DNA of 64,000 nucleotides, from positions 124,001-188,000 of the forward strand of contig QNGA01000006.1 of the NCBI GenBank assembly GCA_003298465.1, written 5' to 3'. The position numbers were made by a program, and so were the translations under genes. The notes beneath the pieces are model-generated. The model did not search any database. It had not been told where the DNA came from and saw only the letters and a list, made by a program, of their open reading frames with translations. This DNA is from a halophilic archaeon. GTDB taxonomy: Archaea > Halobacteriota > Halobacteria > Halobacteriales > Haladaptataceae. Below, piece by piece: positions 54,687 through 63,502 of this stretch. Each line of letters begins with the position of its first letter. Position 1 is the first letter of the stretch.

Positions 54687-56840
54687 ATGAGTACGCAGAC
54701 GCCAACCGGCGACGACACGACGGACGTAACGACTTCGAACGACCAGACGGAACCGCTGCTTGACGTACAGGACCTCCGCACGGAGTTCGTGACGGGACAG
54801 GGACGCATCGTCGCGGCGAACGACGTCTCGTTCACGCTCAACCGTGGCGAGACCATGGGTATCGTCGGCGAATCGGGGGCCGGCAAGAGCGTCACGGCCC
54901 GGTCCATCATGCGGCTCATCGACTCGCCCGGCGAAATCTCCGGCGGACGCGTCGTCTTCGAGGGGGAGGACCTCCTCGAACTCACGGAGGATGAGATGCA
55001 GGACGTCCGCGGGAAAGACATCGCGCTCATCCCTCAGGACCCAATGTCCGCGCTGAACCCCGTCTTGACGGTGGGATCCCAGATAACCGAGACGATCGAA
55101 CACCATCAGGGACTCGACGAGGACGCCGCCCGCGAACGCGCCATCGAGGCGATGGAGGAAGTCGAGATTCCGGACGCGGAGACGCGCATCGACGACTACC
55201 CTCACGAGTTCTCTGGCGGGATGCGCCAGCGCGTCCTCCTCGCCATCGGACTCTCCTGCCAGCCGGACCTCATCATCGCGGACGAACCGACAACCGCCCT
55301 CGACGTGACCACGCAGGCGAAGATACTCGACCTCATCAACGACTTACAGGAGGAGAAGGGGATGGCGGTTCTAATGATAACGCACAACCTCGGCGTCGTC
55401 GCACAGACCTGCGACCACGTCGGCGTGATGTATGCGGGCAACCTGGTCGAGACGGCGCAGCTCGACGACCTGTTCGCCGAACCCCAGCACCCCTACACGC
55501 GTGCGCTCATCGACTCGATTCCCGAAATCGACGCCGACTACGAGGAACTCCCAACCCTCGAAGGGTCGATGCCGGACCTCGCGGACCTCCCCGAGGGCTG
55601 TAACTTCGCCCTGCGGTGCCCGTACGCGACGGAGGACTGTCGGTCGGGCGGTGACCCGCCGCTCGAACCGGTCCCGGGGACCGACTCGAAGGCGGCCTGC
55701 ATCCACGCCGAGGAACTCGACCTCTCGGAGAGCACCGTCCCGAAGTCCGGCACCGGTCGACGCGAGGTCGACCGCAGCGGCGACCCGCTGTTCGAGGTCC
55801 GGAACCTGAAGAAGTACTTCAGCGCCGGCGACGGCGTCCTGGGGAACCTTAGCCTCTCGTTCGACGGCGGATTCCCATCGCTCGACCGCCAGTACGTCAA
55901 CGCGGTCGACGGCGTCAGCTTCGACATCTACCCTGGCGAGACCCTCGGTCTCGTTGGCGAGTCCGGGTGCGGGAAGTCGACCGTCGCGCGGACCGCGCTC
56001 AGACTGCTCGAACCGACCGAAGGCGAAGTGTACTTCGAGGGCCAACCGCTCCACGAACTGGGGGACTCGGACGTCCGGAGCCTGCGCCGGGAGATGCAGA
56101 TGATATTCCAAGACCCGCAGAGTTCGCTCAACCCCCGGAAGACCGTCGGGCAAATTATCGGCCGCACGATGGAGAAACACAACATCGCTTCGGGCGAGGA
56201 GAAACAGCGGCGGGTGAGCGAACTGCTCAAACGGGTGGGCCTTTCCGGCGATGCGTCCTCGATGTATCCCCACGAGTTCTCGGGCGGTCAGCAGCAGCGC
56301 GTCGCCATCGCCCATGCGCTGGCGGTCGAACCGAAACTCATCGTCTGTGACGAACCCGTCTCTGCGCTCGACGTTTCGGTGCAGGCCCAGATACTGAACC
56401 TCCTCAACGACCTCCAGACCGAGCGCGAGATCTCGTTCCTGTTCATCTCCCATAACATCGGCGTCATCCGCCACGTTTGCGACCGCGTCGCCGTGATGTA
56501 CCTCGGCACCATCGCCGAAATCGGCACGGTCGAACAGGTGTTCGGACCGCCGTACCACCCCTACACGGAGAGTCTGCTGTCGGCGATTCCCCACGCCGAC
56601 CCCCGGCGGAAGACAGACCGCATCCTGCTCGAGGGGGCGGTGCCGAGTCCGATAGATCCGCCGTCCGGCTGTCGGTTCCACACGCGTTGCCCGAAGAAAA
56701 TCGGAGAGGTCTGCGAGACCGAGGTGCCGACGCTCGAAGAGAAGCAGGAGGGGACGGGACACCAGATATCCTGTCACCTCTCCGTCGAGGACATGAGTGA
56801 ACGCGACTTCCGGCGAGAGGAGACGGTGTCAGGCGACTGA
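54687..56840 (+). CDS. Fused DppD-DppF ABC ATPase
   Basis: 717 residues carrying two complete ATPases. First half: Walker A GESGAGKSV, signature FSGGMRQRV, Walker B IIADEPTTALDV, then an oligopeptide C-terminal module with Cys cluster CNFALRCPYATEDC. Second half (from about residue 370): GESGCGKST, FSGGQQQRVAIA, IVCDEPVSALDV and a second Cys cluster CRFHTRCPKKIGEVC. In bacteria these are two proteins; the fusion is a frequent haloarchaeal arrangement. Last gene of the operon. Confidence 0.93.
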   Translation: MSTQTPTGDDTTDVTTSNDQTEPLLDVQDLRTEFVTGQGRIVAANDVSFTLNRGETMGIVGESGAGKSVTARSIMRLIDSPGEISGGRVVFEGEDLLELTEDEMQDVRGKDIALIPQDPMSALNPVLTVGSQITETIEHHQGLDEDAARERAIEAMEEVEIPDAETRIDDYPHEFSGGMRQRVLLAIGLSCQPDLIIADEPTTALDVTTQAKILDLINDLQEEKGMAVLMITHNLGVVAQTCDHVGVMYAGNLVETAQLDDLFAEPQHPYTRALIDSIPEIDADYEELPTLEGSMPDLADLPEGCNFALRCPYATEDCRSGGDPPLEPVPGTDSKAACIHAEELDLSESTVPKSGTGRREVDRSGDPLFEVRNLKKYFSAGDGVLGNLSLSFDGGFPSLDRQYVNAVDGVSFDIYPGETLGLVGESGCGKSTVARTALRLLEPTEGEVYFEGQPLHELGDSDVRSLRREMQMIFQDPQSSLNPRKTVGQIIGRTMEKHNIASGEEKQRRVSELLKRVGLSGDASSMYPHEFSGGQQQRVAIAHALAVEPKLIVCDEPVSALDVSVQAQILNLLNDLQTEREISFLFISHNIGVIRHVCDRVAVMYLGTIAEIGTVEQVFGPPYHPYTESLLSAIPHADPRRKTDRILLEGAVPSPIDPPSGCRFHTRCPKKIGEVCETEVPTLEEKQEGTGHQISCHLSVEDMSERDFRREETVSGD

Positions 56841-57112
56841 CCGCCCTCGTCGACCGCTCTCAGTCCTCTTCTTCGCACGTCGCCAGTGCCATCGAAGTCC
56901 GTCTCCTCGTATCCGTACGTCGTTCACGCCGTCTCGATGGAGTCCTTCCCGAGTTCGACATCGTGGCACACCGCCGCCGGATCGCGGTCGGCGGGGTCGT
57001 TGTACTCGCCGGCGCCCGGCGTGTGGACGCTGACGACGCTCCCCGGGTCGAGTTCGCGGACGACCTTTTCGCCCGGTCGTTCGCCGTCGGCGTTCTCGTC
57101 CGGGACTCCCAT
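56841..57112 (-). pseudogene. C-terminal fragment of hydantoinase B (N-methylhydantoinase)
   Basis: Minus strand: PGEKVVRELDPGSVVSVHTPG, then AGEYNDPADRDPAAVCHDVELG, which matches the C-terminal end of HyuB-type proteins (pattern TPGGGGYGDPxxRDP). A TGA follows KDSIETA, then the reading YGYEETDFDG continues. The remaining 500 residues are absent. The fragment converges with the Dpp operon; a hydantoinase operon was probably here and was lost. Confidence 0.65.
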
Positions 57113-57467
57113 TGGACCATGCGAACTGCTGAGGTCGACTGTCGATCATGTAGCGATATCGATGTGTTCGGTGCTTTTGTATCGGTGTTCGCGTGTTGGT
57201 GGGAAGAACGGGACAGTATGGACGTGTTCAGCAACGCCGATCCAGCGGAAGAACTCGTGCTTTCAACTTGGGCACTCAACGCGAAATCTTCGCCGAGAGA
57301 ATCCACCAAAGCGTGACTTCTACAATCGCTGACATTGATGATTTCGAACAGACCCAAGTGGAAACATATGGGAATGGTTCAAGGAACACAAATCGCCTTA
57401 GGAGCGCCCCACAGAGGGATCGTTCAGAAGCTGAAGCTTTTATCAAAGGAGTATGAATCGGAGACAT
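57113..57467. other. Unassigned, 355 bases
   Basis: Short protein-like stretches occur in different plus-strand frames (VFSNADPAEELVLSTWALNA and RNLRRENPPKRDFYNR), suggesting a decayed gene I cannot name. GCTTTTATCA at 57435-57444 is centred 28 bases before ATG 57468. Confidence 0.35.
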
Positions 57468-59128
57468 ATGCCATGGCATGTATCCTCTGATTTCGATACA
57501 TACGAGCAGGCGTGCAGAGAGTTCGAATGGGATTTTCCAGACGACTATAACATTGCCAGGGATTGTCTCCGAAAACACGATGACCTAGATCAGGTAGCAC
57601 TGCAGCAAGCCTATCCCGACGGTCGGCGAGAGACATATACCTTCAGAGAGCTTGACAGGCTATCGAATCAGGTCGCCCATGCCCTCGAACATCGCGGTGT
57701 TGAACGAGGTGACCGCGTGGCAGTCGTCGTCCCACAGAAGCCAGCAAACCCGGTGACACATCTTGCTTGCTGGAAACTCGGCGCAGTGTCACTACCTTTG
57801 TCAGTGCTCTTCGGGCCAGAGGCGCTCCAATATCGTCTCAACGACAGTAGCTCCCGCGTCGTTGTGGCCGACGAATCAATGCTAGAGACAGTCCAAGAAG
57901 TACGCAGTGATTGTCCGTCCCTGGAACACGTCATTGCTGTCGACGATGGCGAAGCACGCGAAACGTAGAACCATTCAAGACCCTCTACCAGAACCAATCG
58001 ACTGCCTTCAATATCGTCGAGACGGATACGGACACCCCTGGAATTATTATGTACACCAGCGGATCAACTGGCCCGCCAAAGGGAGTTCTACATACTCACG
58101 GGCTCTGGGCTGGGCACTGTCCAGCCTTCACGATGTACTTCGAACAGAACCTCCAGGATGCAGTCTACTGGACACCAGCCGATTGGGCTTGGATCGGCGC
58201 GCTCGGTGATCTGGTGTTCCCAGCCTGGCACTATGGACAACCCGTCGTCAGTTATCCGATGGGAGGATTCGATCCAGCAATGGCCTATAGCCTTTGTGAA
58301 GAATTTGACGTCAACAATACCTTCCTCCCTCCGACGGCGATACGAATGATGATGAGTATCGACAATCCCAGCGAGCAGTACGACCTCTCTCTGGAGGCGA
58401 TCTGTACCGGTGGAGAGCCACTGACGCCTGAAATACTTGACTGGGTTGACGAACAGCTAGAGGGCGTCGCTATCAACGAACTCTACGGACAGACGGAGGC
58501 AAACCTCTTAGTGACCAACTGCCTGCAGTGGTTCCCGCCACAGGCTGGCAGTATGGGCAAGCCCGTCCCTGGACACGAAGTAGCAGTCATCGATACTGAG
58601 ACTGGCGAACAGCTACCTGTCGGCGAAGTGGGTATGATTGCGGTCCGCCATGGCGACGATCCAGTCATCTTCCAAGAATACTGGAACGAGCCGGAGAAAA
58701 CTGACGAAGTCCGTGTCGATGCAGCCGACGACGGTGAACCATGGCATCTCACCGAAGATCTCGGCTATCGTGACGAGGACGGCTATTTCTGGTTCAAGGC
58801 ACGAGACGACGATGTAATCATCACGTCAGGCTACCGAGTTGGGCCTGGTGAAGTTGAAAGTACTATTCTCGAACATCCCGCTGTCGAGCAGGTTGCGGTC
58901 GTTGGCATCCCTGATCAGATCCGCGGTGAAATAATTAAAGCGTTCATCCAACCTATTACTGACGTCAATACTGCTAACGATGAACTCCGCAATGAGATAC
59001 AGCAGCTAGTTGCTGACCAGCTTGCAAAATACGAATATCCCCGTGAGATCAAATTCGTTACTGACCTGCCAACCACGACAACCGGGAAAATTCAACGGCG
59101 AAAGCTACGTGACTCAGATACAGATTAG
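57468..59128 (+). pseudogene. Acyl-CoA synthetase (AMP-forming), split by one frameshift
   Basis: From ATG 57468 the first frame gives about 165 residues (WHVSSDFDTYEQACREFEWDF, TYTFRELDRLSNQVAHALE) and stops at TAG 57966-57968 after EARET. The next frame continues without a gap (NVEPFKTLYQ), with YTSGSTGPPKGVLHTHG, YGQTEANLLV, DDDVIITSGYRVGPGEVE and the catalytic lysine end TTTTGKIQRRKLRD. Together it is a normal medium-chain acyl-CoA synthetase of about 550 residues, related to ACSM types. A single one-base slip near 57960 separates the halves, so a sequencing error or a very recent mutation is possible. Confidence 0.82.
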
Positions 59129-59317
59129 AGAAGTCCAACGGCCCCATCACTGATCGCTACTGGAGAGGTCTTGCATTACCGCCGAAAAAAAGCGTGGTCT
59201 GCAGAAGATATGATTCATATGGGGCGGAAGTCCGTGCATAGTAGCTGGTTCTTTTCAGGAGGTCCAAGGCCGTGCCTGATGCGTGAATTTATGGGAATTT
59301 AATCCGTCGAGAAAGAC

Positions 59318-59596
59318 ATGGGACGTACGTCGATTCCGTGTGATCAGGGTACCCGCGATCGAGTAGCGGCAGAAAAACAAGAGGGAGAAACGTGGGATGC
59401 CTGTCTCAATCGATTAGTCGACCAGATGCCCGCATCACGAGATGATACCTCAGAAGGAGTAGATAACATCATTACTAAATTAGATCATCTCGAAGCGAAA
59501 ATCGAGCAAATGGATGGTGACGGTCCATCGACCAATGAAATCCGAGAGGCAGTTCGGGCAGAAGTCAGTGACCAACTACAGAGTTACTTGCAGTGA
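59318..59596 (+). CDS. Small ribbon-helix-helix-like protein with coiled coil
   Basis: 92 residues: MGRTSIPCDQGTRDRVAAEKQ, then EGETWDACLNRLV resembles haloarchaeal RHH proteins (antitoxin-like; strand plus DGETWDxxLxRL). The second half (IITKLDHLEAKIEQMDG onward) is a short coiled coil. No toxin gene is adjacent. It lies just before an orphan IS200/IS605 end. Confidence 0.6.
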   Translation: MGRTSIPCDQGTRDRVAAEKQEGETWDACLNRLVDQMPASRDDTSEGVDNIITKLDHLEAKIEQMDGDGPSTNEIREAVRAEVSDQLQSYLQ

Positions 59597-59607
59597 CATT
59601 ATTACGG

Positions 59608-59650
59608 AAGTGCGAGGAGAAAGCTCCGCCCTTTAGGGGGAGGATGTCAA
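59608..59650 (+). mobile_element. Orphan IS200/IS605 right-end relic (copy 3)
   Basis: AAGTGCGAGGAGAAAGC then a stem CTCCGCCCTTTAGGGGGAG and GATGTCAA, the typical 3' end of a haloarchaeal tnpB element. What follows is the middle of another gene (59651 on), so the element inserted there and later lost its body. Confidence 0.55.
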
Positions 59651-60098
59651 CTCGGCTATCCCCTTGCCCTCGCTGCTGATGGTGACACACCTGATATCTA
59701 CTCAGAACACCTAATCAACAGCGTTTCAAGTGGCCGGCGTGGAGCCATTCTCCTTGGTCTCGTCGACAATCGGCCTGACGGAGATGCTCTCACGCACCTT
59801 GGCGCAGAAGTCGGCCGCTTCGCCCGCAACCAACACGGGAGCGTCACTGCCGCACTTGACGAGTTCGCCTCGTGGAAAGGCCGGTCCACACTGTTTACCG
59901 ACCTCGCTCCCTGCTGGGCGCAACTCGCCCGCTCGATCGTTATCCAGTACGACCCAACGCAGCTTATTATTGAAGCACTTGAACGCCTTCATCAGCGCGG
60001 CATCAAACCCGCGACTATTGACGTTGTAGCCCGAGAAGCGTGCTGAATCAATCAACCACTTACCGTCGAAGTGTTCTTCACCCAATCCCGGCGGGAAA
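59651..60098 (+). pseudogene. C-terminal part of an unrecognised haloarchaeal gene
   Basis: A plus-strand frame without a start runs LGYPLALAADGDTPDIYSEHL, INSVSSGRRGAILLGLVDNRP, TAALDEFASWKGRSTLFTDLA, PCWAQLARSIVIQYDPTQLI, IEALERLHQRGIKPATIDVV. A TGA at 60044-60046 interrupts it after REAC, with INQPLTVEVFFTQS following. Composition is natural for a haloarchaeal protein, much more so than the opposite strand. Its 5' end is lost at the IS relic. Function unknown. Confidence 0.55.
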
Positions 60099-60396
60099 AT
60101 GTTCTCACCGTCGACGCCATCGATGGTACGTGCGTAGTCGACCGACGCTTGCCAGTCGGTAATCTGCGCGAACGGGAGAGCGACGTTTCGCGGCAGTCTA
60201 TCGCTCTCGCCGAGCGACCGATAGTCGAACACCAGCACGTCAAATCCGCGCTCGGCGAAACGCTTGGCAACGGTAGGAAGCCCGGCTCGCCGCGGCACCC
60301 CGAACCTGTGGCCATCACCACGATTGGCGGATTTCCTACATCGGTGGTTGCCGGCTTATCAGGGGTAGAGTGAGGCCATACACCGTATTCTTTCAC
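60099..60396 (-). pseudogene. Alpha/beta hydrolase, N-terminal fragment
   Basis: From ATG 60396: PPIVVMATGSGCRGEPGF, then a frameshift, then LPTVAKRFAERGFDVLVFDYR and SLGESDRLPRNVALPFAQITDWQASVDYART. This matches the N-terminal oxyanion part of haloarchaeal dienelactone-hydrolase-like proteins. The nucleophile serine and the rest are missing; the reading ends where the plus-strand fragment begins. Confidence 0.65.
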
Positions 60397-60507
60397 TGTC
60401 GAAGTTACGGACTCGCGTTGAACTGCTTTATTATAATGAAGAGTATCGGCTTGCGTCTGAGGGCAAGAAGAAATATTGGTATGTATGTTGTACCTTGTCA
60501 GCCACTA

Positions 60508-60662
60508 TGAAATTGCAATTGGATGGGAGAGACGTAGAGGAAATGAAATGGGAAATTGATGCAGAACTGGCAGAGTTTGAGTTCGAATGGGGTCCAATCG
60601 AGTTCGAAATCGAATTCGGTGGTGACATAGAAATCGAAGTCGAATTCACCACGAGTGAATAA
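60508..60662 (+). pseudogene. Small acidic beta-repeat protein, apparently frameshifted
   Basis: ATG 60508 reads MKLQLDGRDVE then TGA; one base over, ATG 60543 gives 39 residues (MKWEIDAELAEFEFEWG, PIEFEIEFGGDIEIEVEF). Joining the frames would give about 50 residues with alternating Glu and hydrophobic residues, like a beta-sheet protein of very high negative charge. No family recognised. A single base near 60541 separates the frames. Confidence 0.35.
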
Positions 60663-60886
60663 TGCTACTCGAATAGACATTTAATCTACGGATACCGAGG
60701 GTAGTATCCAGACCACAGTCATCGTTGAACACTATCTGAGAATCTTCGATCCGCTCGATTGAATCCTGTCCGTAGCGACAGCGCTCTTTTCACATCGATC
60801 ACGCCGGGTACCACGCCGAGACAGCGCCAGCAATCACCAATGAGTCAAATGAGCCAGCCGTGCGTTGGAAACGAGTCGGAGGACAC

Positions 60887-61069
60887 CTATGACCCAAGTA
60901 GAGCTGAGAAGGCGTCAGAGACGTCATCACGGCGGATATATAGCACCACGAATCCAGCGACAAGAAGTCCGATGCCCCACCAGACTGACTTCCCAGGGAT
61001 AAACCAGAGAATGAGGCTTACGATGCCAGAGGACACGAGTGACCAGCCGATCGTTGTTTGATACGTCAC
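60887..61069 (-). CDS. Small membrane protein, two transmembrane helices
   Basis: 60 residues: TTIGWSLVSSGIVSLILWFIPG is span one and VWWGIGLLVAGFVVLYI span two, followed by a basic RRDD and a short soluble tail. Good hydrophobic pattern and no damage. Such proteins are common in haloarchaea and of unknown role. Confidence 0.5.
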   Translation of the reverse strand: MTYQTTIGWSLVSSGIVSLILWFIPGKSVWWGIGLLVAGFVVLYIRRDDVSDAFSALLGS

Positions 61070-61597
61070 AGTCTTCCTTCGTACTCAGTATCATTATGTC
61101 CGACGGCGTCTCGTATGACCTACTTCGATAGGAAAATAAGTTCACTGTCTTCGCAAGGGTGTCCGGCCTTCCCGACGACGAGTCCAAGGCCTCGTGAGTG
61201 AATTGCCTTTCTGATATCAAGCATCCAATCTACTATTTCATATTATAAGTATCATGGCCGGAAGGATTGCTCATTGTAGACTTCAGCACCGCGAGCAGCG
61301 CGCCGAGTCCTAGCAGGCCGAGGAGATATCTCATGGTCGGTGAATAGTACTACGTTACGGCGTGACGGGGGTGATCGGTCGAAGAGTATCCTCGCTACGT
61401 CCTGTGATTAGGCCGTTGGTCGGTGGCAAGTGGTGCTAGAACTGCGGGAAATCTTTTTGTCGAACCCTCAACAGTGATAGGTTTTAGTGACATACTGGAC
61501 GCATGGTGCTTATCTCTTATTGGGTGGAATTCACTCACCCATGAGATCCCTTCTGTAATTAGAGTTATATCTGGGCACCTATTAGGCGTGAGCCACC
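61070..61597. other. Intergenic, about 530 bases
   Basis: Contains the dispersed repeat listed at 61462-61514. AGAGTTATAT at 61561-61570 is centred about 30 bases before GTG 61598. Otherwise nothing recognised. Confidence 0.45.
61462..61514 (+). repeat. Dispersed repeat shared with 29122-29175
   Basis: Second copy of CCCTCAACAGTGATA ... TGGAC-CA-G-TGCTTATC, same orientation. Confidence 0.4.
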
Positions 61598-62908
61598 GTG
61601 ACCAACGCAGACGACGCTACCTCACTCTTCGAACTCTTCAAGAACAAAGAGTTCATCGCACTCGCAAGCACTGCCTTCGCCCGCAGCCAAGCCTACTCCA
61701 CTATCCTCATCGCCCTCGCCATGTACGCTGACCTCTTCCAAACCACCAGCACCGTCGAGGGCCTCTTCGGCACTGTCTTCGCCCTTACACAGTTCCTCAT
61801 CGTACTCCCGCTCGGGCGGGTCATTGACACCGGCAACTCCAAACGCTACCTCCTCGCCGGCCTCCTCCTCAATATCGCCATTTTCACCGGCTTCACCTTC
61901 GTCACCGCCGTCGAACACGTTATCGTCCTCCGTGCCCTCCAAGGCATCGGCGCTAGCCTTCTCTGGATCACCGGTAGCACTGTCGTCGGCGAGATCAGCC
62001 CCGACGGAAAACGTGGTCTTTGGCTCGGCAGCTACAATCAGGTGGCTGCCTTTAGCAGTCTCGCTGGCACTATCTTTGGCGGGCTCCTCCTCTACACCTA
62101 CGGCTTTCAAACCACCTACACCGTCCTCATCGCTGTCACCACGCTCGCCACGCTTTCCGTCTATCGGTATCTCCGAGACAATCCCGGTCAGCAAACAGAA
62201 GCCACAGACTCATCCGGCCTCGACACGCTCAAAACACTCCTGAAACGCCCAGCCATTCGTGGGCTTGTGTCGTTCCGCTTCGGATTTAGCATCGCTAAGA
62301 TGGCCGTCATCATCTTCCTGCCAATCTATGCGAAAACCCAATTTGGCATCAATCCACTAGCTATCGGCGGAATTCTCGCCGGCGGGAAACTCACGAAATC
62401 CGTTCTCCAAGGCCGCATGGGAACCCTTGTTGATCAAGCAGAGCACCGTTACAAGTTTGTGTTCGCAGGTGCGGCTGTCTACGCGATCGGGATTATCTTC
62501 ATCCCGTTAGCCGGGTCTGCTACCCAAATCCTTTCGCCTGTCTCCCTGTCGGCAGCCGGGAAAACGATGGTGCTCCCACCTGCGTTCTTCGGGCTGTTCG
62601 CTGCCTATAGCATCCTTGGAGTCGGTGACAGCATTCGGCTGCCTGCCAGCATGACGCTGTTCGTCGAAGAGGGAGAACGACTTGACGCAGTTGCCGGAAG
62701 TTTCTCGCTCCGGTCAATCTCGTGGAAGATTGGGCAACTGATTGGGCCGGTGGCAGTCGGGGCGATCTGGGATGCAACTTCGGCGCTGGTTGCATTTTGG
62801 GTGGCTGCGGGCTGTGCTGGCGCTGCTGCGGTGGCGTTTGTGGCGATGGCAATTCGAGCGACGAGACAAGAACAGTCAGAATTGACAGCTGTCCAGCCTG
62901 CAGATTGA
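61598..62908 (+). CDS. MFS transporter
   Basis: 436 residues from GTG 61598. A 12-span major facilitator protein: N-terminal soluble NADDATSLFELFKNKEFIA, FALTQFLIVLPLGRVIDTGN (loop 2-3 motif region), GASLLWITGSTVVGEISPDGKRG (motif C area), then a second half with KTLLKRPAIRGLVSFRFGFS. Drug or metabolite efflux is most common for such proteins; the substrate is not identifiable. Stands alone, with its own promoter. Confidence 0.85.
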   Translation: MTNADDATSLFELFKNKEFIALASTAFARSQAYSTILIALAMYADLFQTTSTVEGLFGTVFALTQFLIVLPLGRVIDTGNSKRYLLAGLLLNIAIFTGFTFVTAVEHVIVLRALQGIGASLLWITGSTVVGEISPDGKRGLWLGSYNQVAAFSSLAGTIFGGLLLYTYGFQTTYTVLIAVTTLATLSVYRYLRDNPGQQTEATDSSGLDTLKTLLKRPAIRGLVSFRFGFSIAKMAVIIFLPIYAKTQFGINPLAIGGILAGGKLTKSVLQGRMGTLVDQAEHRYKFVFAGAAVYAIGIIFIPLAGSATQILSPVSLSAAGKTMVLPPAFFGLFAAYSILGVGDSIRLPASMTLFVEEGERLDAVAGSFSLRSISWKIGQLIGPVAVGAIWDATSALVAFWVAAGCAGAAAVAFVAMAIRATRQEQSELTAVQPAD

Positions 62909-63296
62909 GCCCGTTCGTTAACAGTAGTCACTAGGTGAAAGATGAGACTATGGCCGCATCTGCACTCTCTGGACAGCGACGGGGGCGCTATTGCATAATT
63001 TAAGAATAGCAACATCAATCGCCTTGTATAGAGGAATGGAAGGAGGTGGCGATGCGGTGAGCGCAGACGGAGGGGTAGGTGCTTGGACTCCCGCATCTAC
63101 ATATGAGCGCCTTCGCCGATGTGAGTCACCACACACCGACAAGGCTGCCCGATGCAATTCATCCAAGGCAGAGGATGGTATTAGACCCCTAGTGTCGTTT
63201 CGTGAACGGTTTCAACAGTTGTCGCCAGCTTAGAGAGCAGTTGCATGCTGTAACCTGCCGCCATTTATTGGGTTTACTCGCGACTACTTGTTAGTA
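62909..63296. other. Intergenic, about 390 bases
   Basis: No supported gene; a GC-rich plus-strand frame near 63000-63230 is not protein-like. Confidence 0.4.
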
Positions 63297-63495
63297 GTCG
63301 ATACTAATGTCACCGACAACGTGCACTCGTGCTTGGTCAAGTAGGGCCGCCTGTAGGAATGCGATGTAGAGTGTGTGGCCATCAGCGTTCAGATCAGCGT
63401 CGTCGAACGGCCGACGATTTGCAATCTCCGCCAGATCGTCGGTCGATCGGATAAACGTGGTGACGTCCCGATCCAGGGCCTCGTGCGTTTTGTCC
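63297..63495 (-). pseudogene. DUF1697 protein fragment
   Basis: Minus strand: LDRDVTTFIRSTDDLAEIAN, then RRPFDDADLNADGHTLYIAFL matches the central part of DUF1697 proteins (V-x-V-R-T-x-x-E-L ... NPF ... LY-V-AFL). Start and C-terminal half are missing. It abuts the 3' end of the ABC-2 permease gene. Confidence 0.5.
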
Positions 63496-63502
63496 CTTCC
63501 GA

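Noticed and set aside
55371..56777. 468-codon minus-strand open frame under the fused ATPase gene
   Set aside because: Antisense shadow of a clear double ATPase; Arg/Val/Leu-rich with no family motif.
59726..60298. 190-codon minus-strand frame
   Set aside because: Its N-terminal third is a true hydrolase fragment, but the rest is antisense to a natural-looking plus-strand coding stretch.
61622..62194. 190-codon acidic minus-strand frame under the MFS gene
   Set aside because: Glu/Gly/Ala-rich antisense shadow of a clear transporter.
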